NCBI GenBank assembly: GCA_034440615.1
Contig: JAOTOM010002701.1
Coordinates: 50,687 to 114,686 of the forward strand
Source of the DNA: Ashinkailepas kermadecensis
Taxonomy: Eukaryota; Arthropoda; Thecostraca; Neolepadidae
Length of the DNA stretch: 64,000 nt
Reading direction: 5' to 3'
How positions within the stretch are numbered: position 1 is the first letter of the stretch; each line of letters opens with the position of its first letter. The notes under the pieces were generated by a model. The model searched no databases. It was given only the letters and a program-made list of their open reading frames with translations, and was not told where the DNA came from. Both the position numbers and the translations under genes were made by a program. Shown one piece after another: positions 23,600 to 35,879 of this stretch.

Positions 23600-26500
23600 A
23601 TTCTTTGAAAAAGTTCATATTTTCTAGTAATGTATTGCCTGATGTGTTTTTTTTTTCAAAATGATTTTACTCCTAGGTACATCTTCAATCCTATGGAAGT
23701 GAGAGCAGATTATTTTATTCCAGGCTTTTGGTGCAATAAAGGGTAATGAAAACATCCTGTAATTGATATCAGAAAATGGTATTTGAAAGTGTTGTCTAAC
23801 TCTGAGGCCACCTTCTTGATGAAGTTGAAACATATCAGAAAGAGGTGCTGGTAATGAGTGATTTAGAAAACCTAGCATGATGTAAATGCATTATTCATCA
23901 ACTATGTCCAGAAACTTAAGAACTCTATGCTTGATAAACAATTCATTTGTATGGTATAAGTAAGGTTTCTTGTCAACAATCCTAATAACACGCTTCTGCA
24001 ACTTAATAATCTTGTCAAGCTTAGAGTGTTAAGTACTTCCCCAGTACTAACAGCACAGTAATTTAGATATGGCAGTATTAGAGAATTATACAGAAGAAGC
24101 AATTCACAAGTTGATAGAAAGTACCTAGATTTGCCTATAATACCAATATTTCTGATAATTTTTTAAGAAATGGCATTGATATGGCTTTTCCATGTCATGT
24201 CTTCATCGATTAATACACCTAAATATTTTATGCAGCTATGCTTTGTAATATTAGAACTATTTATTTTTACATGAAGGTCATCACATGGTTTCCTGGAAAA
24301 AAATTTGATATCCAGTCTTATCAGCATTAACAGATAATCTGTTGGTATGAAACCATGCAATTATTTTGGGTATTACCTCATTTACTTTAGTTTGTAACTC
24401 AAAATAATCATTAGCTGTAATAGTTATGGCTGTATCGTCTGCAAAGAGGTAAAAGCTAGCCAAATTGGAAACATTGCAAAGATCATTAATGTATAGAAGA
24501 AATAGCAGAGGTCCAAGAATCGAACCCTGAGGAACACCTATTGTGATATTTAATGGTTGGGAGAGGATGTCATGTATCTTGGTTCTTTGAGATCTATTTC
24601 ATAGTTATGAGTTTAACAGTTTATATATATTTCCCCTAATGCCAATAAAGTAAATGTGTTGTAACAAAATGCTGATGCCGACAGTGTCAAAGGCCTTTTT
24701 CAAATCCAGATACAGGGTACAAACTAATGTATTATTTACAAGGGCTTTAGTTACTTCATTATGCATCAGAGCAATTAGCATGTATGTGCTATGTTTTTTC
24801 TGAAACCAAACTGCAGTGGGTGTATGATATTATTTTCATTTAGAAATGATGATACACTAATGTGTATTAATCTTTCCAGCACCTTCGAAAATATTGGTAG
24901 CGAAGAGATTGGCCTATAATTAGTAAATTTATTATTTTCCCCCGATTTATATACAGGAATTATAACTGCAGATGTTAATGCATCAGGGAATATTGCAGTG
25001 CTCAGACAAAGATTGAAGAAATATGTTAGATGTTGCAAAATACTTCTATATGTTCCAAGCAAAATTGTTGTGCTAATTCTATCCATACCTCCACCCACAG
25101 GGTTCAAAGACTTAACAATTTCTTCAATTTGAGCTTCATTAACAGAAGGAATAATGTTAATTCTGGCACGAGTAGGCTGTGTAGGGTAATATAATGGGCT
25201 ATTGTGTGCTGCAGGTATATTATTTTCCAATTCACTACCTATCATTGAAAAAAGTATTGAATTTATCAGGTATTTGTTCATTTACAAAGGTAGCCCCAGA
25301 GTTATCAACAAAGCACATTGGAGGAACTGTTTGCAATTCATTCTTGTTTATAATTTCATTCAAATGCTTCCATGTTTTTTTTGCCATCACCTTTGCTGTC
25401 CTGGAATGCCCTCTTGTAATATAATCGTGTTGCATCCCTAAGCACATTGCAAAGCATGTTCCTATACATGTTGTATTTATTTTCATTCAATAAAATTATA
25501 TTCCTAATATATTTTGCATAAAGTTTATTTTTTTTGTATTTATTGAACACAGAAGTGCAGGGGTTACCCGTGGTTTAATTGGATTCTTTCTTCTACTGGG
25601 TGTAAAAGTTTTAGATAATTTTGTAATACCTGTTTCATATGCCTTAATAAGTTTGTTGCATGCTTGATTAGCATCAGTTTCATCTTGAAAGGCTTCTAAG
25701 TTGCTGATGAGGTGATCATTTAATTCACTGATTTTATTATGATCAAAGACTGTCACTGAATGTCTCGTTATATATGAACTTTCAATTAATGACAGATTAA
25801 GAAAAACTGGAAAATGATCTGATAAATCATGAAGTAGTATTCCTGAATTGTTAAAGACATTAACATCCTTGATAAATATATTATCCAAAAGGGCATCTGA
25901 TTCATTACAAATCTGGGTTGCTTTTGAGATGGTTGGAAAAAATCCATAAGAATTGAACAAATTCATAAAATTTAGTGTAGGTTTATCAGTGATATTTCAA
26001 AAGATTGTGATTGAAGTCCCCTGCTATGACACATGTACATTTGGTGTTTTCCAATGAGTCAAGTATCTTTTCCAAATAGTCCATATATATAGTGTGGCTC
26101 AGACTTGGAGGTCTATACATTTCCCCTACTAGGAATCTTTTTACTGGTACACCCAACTTCATTTTGATTTCCAGAAAACTTGACTCAAAATGATCACTCT
26201 CCAGGTCTTTTCTTTCCCTAGCCTCATATCTATTACTTACATATATTGCTGTACCTCCACCTTCACCTTCTTTTCTACTAGATGAAAAGAGATTATAATT
26301 TTTTAGACTAAAGTATTGTTCTAAATCTTTCTTCAACCATGTCTCTGATACACAAATAACTGACCAATCAACTTTAGAGCTTGCTAGAAAATTAACAACA
26401 TCATCAAATTTATTCTTCAGGGATCTTGCATTGATATGAAGTACTGAGAATCCAGCATTAAAGTTAAGTGGTTGAGGTAAGGTATAATATGTACATTGTG

Positions 26501-26880
26501 ACAATATATGTTCATGAGGAGGGTACTTATCATTCAAATCATTCCCTAGTAATTCCAATGTAGCTCCCTCAAGTTTGAGCCTGCTCATTACTCAGAGAAA
26601 GAGCCAACTGGAAATGGTGATTATATCTGGAAATGTAAAACTTGGAATAATAATTGTGCATGGACATTGAACTGGGAACACACAAAAGAGGGACCATGAA
26701 TGGTCGGAAAGCAAAATGGAAAAAGGAAATTAGGGAGGTAAAGTTCACACCATCAAGAAGCATAGTTTGAAAAATAAATATAGATAGTTGTATGCCTAGA
26801 TGAGATGATAGAGGAGCAAGGATTCTATTGCAAGTGAAAGGAACACTTGCCAATACCATGTGTGGGAAGTTATCAAACAT
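23600..26880 (-). mobile_element. CR1-like LINE, ORF2 remnant (endonuclease + reverse transcriptase)
   Basis: AT-rich minus-strand element. At 26588-25986 lies an APE-type endonuclease (HINARSLKNK, VSETWL, VGEMYRPPS, AGDFNHNLL), continuing at 25966-25496 with SDHFPVF. The RT follows: IIPVYKSGENN and NYRPISSLPIFSKVLERL (25281-24775), KKAFDTV, TIGVPQGSILGPLLF, and the catalytic FADDT (near 24440). The C-terminus ends near 23624 with IAPKAWNKI. No RNase H is present, unlike the LINE at 8229. Several frameshifts break the frame, so it is inactive. It lies inside intron 9 of the 53BP1-like gene, in the same orientation. Confidence 0.85.
25986..26588 (-). pseudogene. LINE APE-type endonuclease domain
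   Basis: About 200 residues in one open frame: the HINARSLKNKFDDVVNFL start, the SETWL motif with catalytic Glu, the EGGGTAIYV strand and the AGDFNH motif with catalytic Asp and Asn. The domain's remaining SDHFP motif sits in the next frame (25966 downward), so a frameshift separates the two. It nicks target DNA for insertion in intact elements. Confidence 0.8.
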
Positions 26881-27643
26881 CCCTGCAGCAGTAAACTTTT
26901 AGCAACAACAGTTGTCTGTGATACCCCCTCCCTCTCCCAGGCAGCAATTTAAAATTTAAGGACAATAATATCACCAGGCAACATGCCCTCTCATATGCCA
27001 ACATGATAGTAGATTAACACATGTTCAATGTTCAAAATAAATAAATTGATCAAGAGTGAATTGATTATAAGTAAATTGGCATAATAGTTGCCTTCTGTAG
27101 TGTTAATCTGCCAAGAACATCAATTCTGATGATCATGTATTCAGAAAGAATAAGCATTAACTAATCGCTTGAGTGTTAACTAAAGGCCATTGTAGTAATG
27201 TTTGTTCAAACTGATTTTGCAATGACCTTTACTTTCAGTTAATTTTATATTAAATTTGTGTCATGTTAAGGTTCACATTACTAAGATCTTCCTGGTGATC
27301 AAGGGACCAGGGAGCAGCATTGCCAAGGTTTTTCATGGCCAATCATCCTTCATAACATAGAGTACAGCCAGATTGTTGTGATATATGCATGCTATCCCAA
27401 TCTCATACAATCCTTGCCTCAAGTTAATGCAAGCTTGACACGATATCAGAATTCATCAAGTTGATGATGCTTTTAATTAAAAAAAAGTGCACAATTGCAT
27501 AAGCCCCGTGTCCAGATTAAATTATTAAAACTGGTGCTTTTTCAGCAACCCACATACATGCATACACACATTCACTTGACTTGTATCGAAGTTGGTCCAA
27601 TAGCACAGTGGCAGACCAATCCGGTACCAGCCTGTGGGGGCTT
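26881..27643. other. intron 9, AT-rich, nothing recognised
   Basis: Low-complexity AT-rich sequence between the LINE remnant and the MITE; possibly LINE 5' sequence. Confidence 0.3.
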
Positions 27644-27944
27644 TCTTTACCTTTCGGCCGACACATACTGCCAAAGTTAGTGATTTGTAAAGAGGTGTAC
27701 AGTGACGTCACAGGAGTCAGGGAAGTGACGTCACAGGAGTTGGGTGTCGATGTGCTAGGTTAGGTTAGCTTAGGTTAGGTTGGGTTAGGTTAGGTTAGGT
27801 TAATTTAGGTTAGGTTAGGTTATGTTCGTAACCGTCATCGACACCCGACTCCTGTGACGTCACTTCCTTGACTCCTGTGACGTCACTGTATACCTCTTTA
27901 CAAATCACTAACCTTGGAAGTATATGTCGGCCGAAAGGTAAAGA
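27644..27944. mobile_element. MITE with ~110-bp inverted arms and a (TTAGG)n loop
   Basis: A nearly perfect inverted repeat. The left arm starts TCTTTACCTTTCGGCCGACA and the right arm ends with its complement. Each arm has two TGACGTCAC sites (27705-27740 and 27850-27885). The ~70-bp loop (about 27757-27822) is TAGGTTAGGTTAGG, the arthropod telomere pentamer with a few variants. No open frame. It would fold into one long hairpin. Confidence 0.85.
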
Positions 27945-29433
27945 TTACCCCTGTGGGCTTGATCAAGTGAAATATCACATCGATTACCCAAAAGTATCAA
28001 GTCAAGCAAGCATTAAAAACTTGTACCAGTGAGGATATAACACATCACTCTTGGCACCTGGGTAGCAGTGTATGGCTGCGTTCACACCAAACTATGCTGC
28101 CCTATTGATGGTACAGCATTCACAGCATGCTTCTCTGCCTCTCCAATATCACAATACAATCCAATTATTACCAGTACCTTTCATCAATGTGCCACTGTCC
28201 ACCTCAGTGCCAGGCAACATTGAAATAAATGTCATAAAAACATATCGCCCAATACTCTGATCATGACTAGCTGCTCTACCTGGCCCTGACTCCAGGATAG
28301 CTCAGTTGCTGTGATAAATGCATCTGATTAAAATTAGCATTATATGTAACATGTACGCAAAAACTGCGTCATTTTTGAAGGCATTTTGAATCAAGAGATA
28401 ATATATTTATCTATTGAATATTGGTTTTGATTTACGGTTAGTTTCATCTTGCATGCATAATTAGTATTGATTTTGTGCAAAATAACAGGAGGCATGTCAT
28501 CTTATATTGTGCAAGTTCCTGGCATTCAATGTATCGTATATTTAACACCATCATGGATTCAAAAACTCTAGAGCTGCCCCAGGAAGGGAGGGGAAACTAT
28601 TTACATTTGATGACAATGGGCAAGATACCTTTACTAGAAGGTAGATCGAAGTTTTTCTTCAAGCCAGCATGACGTCATCCAACGTTTTTTTTAAATATGG
28701 TATCAATATGGTTGCAGAAGACTTTTCTCAAATCATACGCAATGGTTACTTTTATTTTGCTTCTCTACAAGCAAATATATTTATCTTCCGTTGACTTATT
28801 AATCTAAATATATTATCTTATTAATATTGTACTGTTCTTTCCAGTGAACATTTGTTCCGACCCATATTTTTGTCATGCATAGGCAAGGTTGGATTTGTGC
28901 ATTGTAATCTTGCATGTTGAGATAAATATTTTGTAGTCATCCAGTATGGAGAATATTTTTGTTCAAACCTTATGCATCGTAACTCAATTTGCACCCTCTT
29001 TTGGTGAATTTTGAGCACTTTTACTTGATCACAGCAGCTCATTGTCAAACTTAGGAGGTAACTTAGGAGATTCAACCTCCAGATGAGAAAACAAGAAACA
29101 ATTTTCTGGAGGATAGTGTTCTGGATTCAAAAAATCCAGGAGCAGCCTATTTCTCGAAACATGTACCTAGGTACGTACCTACATTGACATACAACAGTTG
29201 TTGAAAACATGGCTTTTTCTAGGCCAGTTAGACCCAGGGCATGGTGCATTATTCCTTGATTAATTTTGCATGGATTATTGACGATACATGCATAATTGAA
29301 CATTTATGTACAATACAATCATCATGCTATGAATGCCTTCCCGAAACTTACCATGAGTTGCAGTCTGAATACCTGTAGTATGAATTCAGCATCTAGATAT
29401 AATGTTTGAATGTAACACATCTCTGTTTCAGGT
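27945..29433. other. intron 9, nothing recognised
   Basis: AT-rich sequence with short open frames only. Confidence 0.3.
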
Positions 29434-29729
29434 GTCATGCCTTACTGTGCAGTACCAGAGCATTGGGTGGCACTGGGCAGACAACTTTAGTAAAGAAGAA
29501 ATATGATTACACCATTTTTATCAGGATTCTGCCTTAGCAAAATCTCTTAGCATACAATAAAACACATCTAAGTTCTCAAATGTTCGGGAACCAAGAGTAT
29601 GTTCCAAACATTTCAAAGACATTGATAAGAGAAGAAACCTAAAGAAAGAACTGCTCAACCCTGCCTATTGGCAGAGAAGCAAATGTCTCCTACCATCAGC
29701 TATTCCCACCAACAAAAACCCTGGGTAAT
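29434..29729 (+). pseudogene. THAP-domain remnant
   Basis: Plus strand: ATGCCTTACTGTGCAGTACC (MPYCAVP) is a typical THAP start with the first zinc Cys. After stops and shifts, the second half reads PRVCSKHFKDIDKRR, with the C-x2-H pair, and then LPSAIPTN, matching the AVPT box. The domain is therefore present in order but broken. THAP domains occur in P-element transposases and host DNA-binding proteins; no downstream transposase is visible here. Confidence 0.6.
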
Positions 29730-30639
29730 CCTGAAACTTCTTGTATTACTGATGTTTACATCATTTGCAAGATTACTTTGTGTTTTTCCTGCTTCGTTTG
29801 CATGTTGGCAATGTTTTTCCTCCACCAAAGAAAAAGATGGATAGGCCTGGTTAGGTTATGTCCTTTTATTTCAAGATTTTGATACTTTTCTCTCAGAAAA
29901 TAGATTAGGCTAGCTAATTTTATGCTGGGTTATCTTGCAATTTCTAAAGCTTTAAATAATTAGTTATTGTATATGAACCAATTGAAACCCCCTCCTTTTT
30001 GGTATTATTTTGCTTTTCAGCCAATTTATGTGCTTGTTCGTAAAAAAATATGTTCTTTGTGCACTGAAATAACATCACGATAAGACCCTCATGTCAAGCA
30101 TTTACCAATAAGATATAGCTACACTTAGTTAGGGTCAAGGGTATGAGAAATAGATGATTTGGGTCAGATCTGCTGACTGAAATGGTGCATTTATGAGCTA
30201 CATTTTTTTACAGAATGGACAAAGAATGAGATCAGGTAACAAATGTATCCATTAGATACATTTACATTTGAACAAGTTTTTTTATCCTATATAGTGAGCT
30301 GGATATAAAATATTTTAACCATTTTGTACATTTCTTCTGTTCTATCATAAAACTTAGTCTCGAATACAAGCATAATCCTTAAAAAAAAGAGAAAAAAAGC
30401 AGTTATTGTCAGAGGATCACATGTTCAACTTTATTGACGAAAAGTATCAAGTCTTTTGGAATGGCATTATATAGGTTTTGTTTAGGTGATTGGAGCACGA
30501 TTGCTCGATGTCCTGACCTGTGTAATTTAAGTATATGTCTCAAACTTAGTATGAAGGAGAGGTTATCATGAGATAACAAGTGAGTGATGCCTATATTTAG
30601 GTTGATTCTTTCCATCAACAATTATGGGATTTGTGTAAC

Positions 30640-30844
30640 ATGCCGCCACATGCCACGGTCTTCACTGCGGAGTTGATGGCACAGCAAAACTCTTGCATAC
30701 ATCGAGGTTGACGACGATATTTTACATGCTATTTTGACTGATTCTCTGAGCAGTCTTGTGGCGTTGCGCAGTTTTAATCAGCAACATGTCATCGTACGAT
30801 ACATTTTATCGCACCTTACTTCGCTGCATCGCATGGGAAAACAG
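30640..30844 (+). pseudogene. RNase H LINE, copy B, 5' fragment
   Basis: Decayed RNase H coding sequence: ATVFTAELMA, then IEVDDD and ILTDSLSSLVALRSFN in shifted frames. It matches the LINE at 8229-9484 and continues at 33274 after a transposon insertion. Confidence 0.75.
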
Positions 30845-31339
30845 AGGCCAATTTCACTAAAATCACAAGCTGTGTATTCACACCGAATTCGGTGTGAATA
30901 CACAGTTTGTGCTGTTATTTGTAAAGATGGCATTTCACTAACATTACGAGCTAACAAAACTACAAAATCCAAAGTACATCGTTTGTTAGTCACAAACTAC
31001 ACAGAAATGTGTGTTATTACATCGTCTGAATTTCACCAAGGTTGTCGGGTGTTCACAATCTTGGCAAATACACCGCTTGCGCTAACACACGTTCTAGGCT
31101 GTGTGAATTTTGGTGGATAGCAGTGGTAGTAAAGGAAACATGGATGAATTTGATTTGTTTTTCGAGGAGGCTCCGCCGCGGCGAGCAGCAAGGGTGTTCA
31201 AGCCTCTTAGCAACCTACACTTCGAGAGTGAAAACTACTTCAGGTACCTATGTACCTAATCTTCATTGTCGGATGAAGAGGGACGTTACAGGCTAGAACC
31301 AAACATCTGAATAGATGGCTGTGTTTAGTTCTTCTCATG

Positions 31340-31570
31340 AATTCAGGGGGGGCATGCTCCCCCCCCCGAGACGGGCGGATACAACGGGGACGCTGGGGGC
31401 ATGTACCTCCGCCCCATGAAAAGTTGGCACCCCTCCGGCCGGGTAAATGCGCCCCTCCGGGAAGGCTAGAGTGCACCCTTTAAATTTGTCTGCCAGAGGC
31501 ACCTCTCTGAGGAAAAGGTGTCCCTTGGAAGAAAATGCTGCCCTCTGGGAAGGCCCGAGTACACAAACCT
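31340..31570. repeat. copy of the GGCGGATCC-family repeat
   Basis: Shares GGGGGCATG, CGGGCGGATAC, ATGCGCCCCTCCGGG and AGTGCACCC words with the copies at 32350 and 35556. Ends are decayed. It lies inside the TIR transposon. Confidence 0.55.
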
Positions 31571-32349
31571 AGGTAGGTAGGTAAATAGGGTAGCTGCTAC
31601 CTGCCTAGAGCCCAGGGGTGTTTGTTGTTTTACACTTTTGAGGAGGCAAGTGTCCCTCAGTGTTGGCTTTGCCCCCCCCCCCCCTACACTAATTTCAACT
31701 TTTAACATGGAACCCCGTGGAGTGTCCCCTCCAATCCATTTGGGCCTGCCCATTGCCTTCACGTATTTTGCCCCCACCCCACCCCCAAATAATTCTCAAA
31801 AATCCACACCCGTGCTAGAGCCTCTAGGACCCCACTGGCATTAGTACATACCTTGCTTAAGTAACATACCGGATTGAAGGTAGCTAAGGAGGCGTGTTCT
31901 TCATGCATGCAAACCTCCACTTGCATCAGTCATTCGGTAGGTCCTAGGTAGGCGCCTACATACCCGCCACAGCCCACAACCATCATAAACTGATCCACAA
32001 AACACGAAGGTCACTCATGTTGAATCACTCCATGCTGTCCTCAATAGCTTATGAAGCTGTGTTCACAAACACATACGCAAATCACTGACGCAAATTAAAT
32101 TCAGTCACTTCACCCACCCCGACCATCACAGGCCAAGCATGGCGATACTACTGGTTTTCTGCTATCTTTCCATTGTTGACGCACGCGCAGCCTTGCATTT
32201 TTGCAATTCGGTCGTGATGCAAATTCAGTATTATTGGGGCTTGCCTGCCATCGGAACCCAGGGGTGGATCGATAAATTTTAATGATTCAGGAACTAGAAA
32301 TTGAACTATCGATGTAGGGTAAGGCCTCGGATAACATGGTAAAAAATAC

Positions 32350-32608
32350 GGGTACGGCCGGATACAGGGGCATTGGGGTGCATTCCTCCGGTGCTCCCAC
32401 ATGGAGGGTGGCTCTCCTCCGGCCGGGCAAAGGAACCGCTCTGCAAAGGCTCTAATACCTCCCCCCCCAACGAATTGTTCAGCCTTAGGCGCCCCTCGGA
32501 GGCTTCCGGCGGAGGTACCCCTCCAGATGCTTTAGCAGAGGAGCCCTCCGTAGAAATGACACATCCCTCCAGACAATTGCCTTATGAAAATTCCTGTATC
32601 CGCCCCTG
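32350..32608. mobile_element. hAT-like MITE, copy 2
   Basis: Starts with GGCCGGATACAGGGGC and ends CCTGTATCCGCCCCTG, an inverted pair. The interior matches the copy at 35556-35790 (CTCCGGCCGGG, GGCGCCCCTCGGAGG). A further right-half copy lies at about 32790-32845. Confidence 0.6.
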
Positions 32609-32865
32609 ACGGGGGGGGAGATTGCCCAGGCAGTGGCGGAAGATGCCATCACTCCATATCGGCAAACAAAATAATGAATGGGGGAATAGGACAGCTAGGA
32701 TGAAATCGTGGTCCGAATCCGGTAATGTTTTGGACAATCGGTGGGTTGTGATGGGATGGGTGCTGGGTTCGTCGCTGTGTAGGAGCGCAAATTTCCATTG
32801 GGGGCACATGCCCCCAGCGCCCTCTGTATCCGCTCCTGTATTGAGGATAATGAAGCATATACATT

Positions 32866-32903
32866 AGCAGGCCGAGAATCCAGGGAGGGATTCTCGGCCT
32901 GCT
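32866..32903. repeat. 16-bp perfect hairpin
   Basis: AGCAGGCCGAGAATCC (32866-32881) and its exact complement (32888-32903) around a 6-nt loop. Confidence 0.8.
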
Positions 32904-33273
32904 GGGATGTCAGCTGATTTTCCTATCAAGGGTTTATTACATGGAAGGAAACTGTTTATAATTAAATATCATATTTTCTATCGTTCGGTCTGATGTATCT
33001 TAATTCTTCATTACATTGTTAATTCGTCAGTTTCTTCCCTTAATCATTATTGTAAATAAATCATATTATGTTGTAATATCTGTTTTTTTTTTTTACTGAA
33101 AGGCATTGTAAAATCACACAGATTGTAATACACTCGCAACATCCTGCCAGGATTACAATTTTTGTCATAACAGAGCAAGACATTTGTGAAACTTGTTTTA
33201 ACACAGTTTGTGATTTGCATCACACTGTTTGTTAGCAAACTGTGTGAGTACAAAAACAATAGTGAAATTGGCC

Positions 33274-33990
33274 ACAGGTCATATTTTGCTGGATTCCAGC
33301 ACATGTCGGAATCCGTGGTAACGAGCTGGCCGACAGGGCTGTAAGGCGTGCAGCACAAGCGCCAAGGAGTCGCGTTCTTCCACTTCCTGCCAGTGACTAC
33401 TACCCAATTATCACATCATTTATTCTCAGACAGTGGCAGGGCAAATGGGACCAAGTGGAGTTCAACAAATTAAAGCAAATCAAACCATACTTAGCTCCGT
33501 GGCCCTCGTCCTTCAGCCAAACTAGAAGGGACGAGGTAGCCATCTGTCGTCTCAGAATTGGTCACACTCCAGCAACACAGGTATTTATTATGCGGGGACG
33601 ACAGGCCGAAATGTGTTAGGTGTAATGCCGCGCTGACTGTGCACCATGTGCTGGTGGCGTGCCAAGCATACACAGAAGAACGTAGGCGTCACTTCGGATA
33701 TGATGCGAATGCTCTGAGGCTGAAGGACTTATTGGGAGATTATTCCCGATTTATACACAATGGAGCAGTTTTGTGCTTCCTTGCGGAGATTGGATTTGAC
33801 GTAATATATGCACCTGCCTAACTGATTATTTGTTTCCCCAGATCTTATATCAAGCGCCTTAATAGCTACCGATGTTTTATATTCGTTTGTGAGTCTGACG
33901 CGTGCTTAGGCAACCTTGTTATGGGTGCAATATAACCCAATGGGGTTGACGCACCCTAAAACCCAATAATCATCATTAAAATGGCAAACA
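33274..33990 (+). pseudogene. RNase H LINE, copy B, 3' fragment
   Basis: Continues from 30844: WIPAHVGIRGNELADRAV (end of RNase H with its last Asp), QWQGKWDQVEFNK, and after a frameshift near 33580 the C-terminal CNAALTVHHVLVACQAY module ending at 33821. The 3' UTR contains AAGCGCCTTAATA and ends CGCACCCTAAAACCCAATAATCATCAT near 33976, as in copy A at 8229. Confidence 0.8.
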
Positions 33991-34529
33991 TGAATAAGAA
34001 GTCCCTGGGCTATTTTTGATCACAATGTTGTTTTTCTGGTGTTTTCTGATTTGACACTCATTCCTTTGGAAAATGAAAACTTCCAAAGATATAAGCACTT
34101 TAAGTTCAAGTACTTCTATCTAAGAAATCAGTCCAAGAAAAGAATATCAAAAACATTGAAATAACTTTTAAAAAGAAATAAAAAAAATTGACTACATATA
34201 CCTGCCATCCCACCTCAACAACATATGGGAAGTGTAGGGGAGAAGGTTTTGGATGTAGTGTTATATAATGAAAAATAAAATACAATTATCAATACAAATT
34301 AATGCAACCTAACCTAGCCTACTGATGTTGGACGGCCTAAAACCTACTGATGTTGAATCACTTCAACGCACTAATATTGGATTACTTAAAACCTACGGAT
34401 GTTGGATTGCCTAAATATGATTTTAAAATATCATTTTCAAAACAAATTGCAGAGGACTGTCCACAATAGCCACTGCACGTGGAGGGATTTGTATCGTGAA
34501 ATAAATAAATAAATATATAAATAGGAAGA

Positions 34530-34920
34530 CGTCAGCCTTCCACAGCCGCCGGCTGCTAGCGACCATCGTGCAGACAGCGGGTCAGGCGTGCACGGTCCAG
34601 TTCGCGGACCGCCGATAGGTCATTCACATAATGACCAGATCAGGTCGCGAGTGGTGCCGTTGCTGTATCCATTCCCGAAGCCGTCCCCGTCGGCTCCTGC
34701 GACGTCATTTGCGCGAGGGGTATCTCAGCTGAGGCCACCATCAGTGGTAGCCTTACCCGCTGGCGTGTGTGTTCCCTTGCCGCCCCAGTTCAGTACATAG
34801 GATCAAGTTCAAGCCGCGCTGTGACAGAGACGGTCATCACGTGTGCGCCGACCACTCGTACATTACGGGTGCGATGCGAGTGATGAATGAACGCAGGCGA
34901 AGCTACAGGTGTAAGATTCT
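34530..34920. other. GC-richer patch in intron 9, unknown
   Basis: A CpG-containing patch with an open plus-strand frame of 70 codons rich in Pro and Ser. It ends near GCTACAG|GTGTAAG, a possible donor. I cannot assign it; promoter, LTR or exon are all possible. Confidence 0.2.
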
Positions 34921-35467
34921 TATATTGTGAGTTCATGTTTGTTTTTTTATCGCCAACCAAAGTTGGCGATCCACGCAGGTAATCGTGCTGTTGCCGTTGT
35001 TACTTGGTTATGTTATAAGTTCGCGATACATTCGTACTTAAAATACGTATGCGCAAATACATGTGAAAATCGTACTAAGAACATATTCGCACTCAATATA
35101 TTCGTATTCGAGGAGTTTTATGAACCACGCAAGCAGGACGCAAATCTGCAGTTGGGTCGAAAGTAACCGTTTTTATGCAATTTTCCAATTTGTGACTCGT
35201 ATCCTCAATGACAGGTGCAGCCAGCTTCCTGGACACAGACATAGCGAACAGATGTCATCAGCGGGTATGGACAAACACCCCCTGCCACACCAATTATTTT
35301 CACAATTTTCCACCAATATATAGACTGCATATGCAGCCACAAACCAAACGCGTGCATCCATTCATGTGTAGGCTTAACGGTAAGCATGCAAATAAAGGAC
35401 ATAATCATTTGTAATAATGTCTTGCAGCCCACTGGTGCAGATTGCTTTTGTACCTTTAATGCACCAG

Positions 35468-35529
<62 letters not shown>
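35468..35529. repeat. (TA)n microsatellite
   Basis: About 60 bp of uninterrupted TA. Confidence 0.95.
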
Positions 35530-35531
<2 letters not shown>

Positions 35532-35555
35532 CGTGGGCTATATGGGGCCTCCTGT

Positions 35556-35790
35556 CGGTGGCGGATCCAGGGAGGGAAGTTGGGGCATATGCCCCCCCCC
35601 ATGAAAGGTGGCGTCCCTTCGACCAGGAAAATGCGTCCCTTCGCGAGGGCTCGAGTGCACCCAAACACCCTCGAATTTTTAAACCACAGGCGCCTCTCGG
35701 CAGGAAAGGCACCCCTCAAGCTACTTTCGCGGTGGCGCCACTCCAAACACGTGTCCCCTCCCCAGATTACAATTCCTGGATCCGTCCCTG
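35556..35790. mobile_element. hAT-like MITE, copy 1
   Basis: 235 bp. The left end CGGTGGCGGATCCAGGG and right end CCTGGATCCGTCCCTG are inverted repeats. Flanks CCTCCTGT (35548-35555) and CCTCTTGT (35791-35798) form an 8-bp duplication with one mismatch, as expected of hAT elements. It has no coding capacity. Confidence 0.7.
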
Positions 35791-35879
35791 CCTCTTGTGG
35801 CAGTTATTGGTTTCCTGTGGCGGCTATGGGACCTCTTATGACGACAGAGGGCCTCCTATTGCGGTCTAGGGGCGGTCAG

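Larger units (their letters stand above)
30845..33273. mobile_element. TIR DNA transposon nested in a LINE (2.43 kb)
   Basis: Ends are inverted: GGCCAATTTCACTA at 30846-30859 and TAGTGAAATTGGCC at 33260-33273. Subterminal CACAAACTGTG words recur near both ends, and the left end has a 40-bp palindrome around ACACCGAATTCGGTGT. Flanks are ACAG (30841-30844 and 33274-33277). Joining the flanks restores LINE coding (GKQ then VIFCWIPAHVG), so the borders are firm. I see no transposase; the interior carries other repeats. A 4-bp duplication is compatible with several superfamilies, so no family is assigned. Confidence 0.75.
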
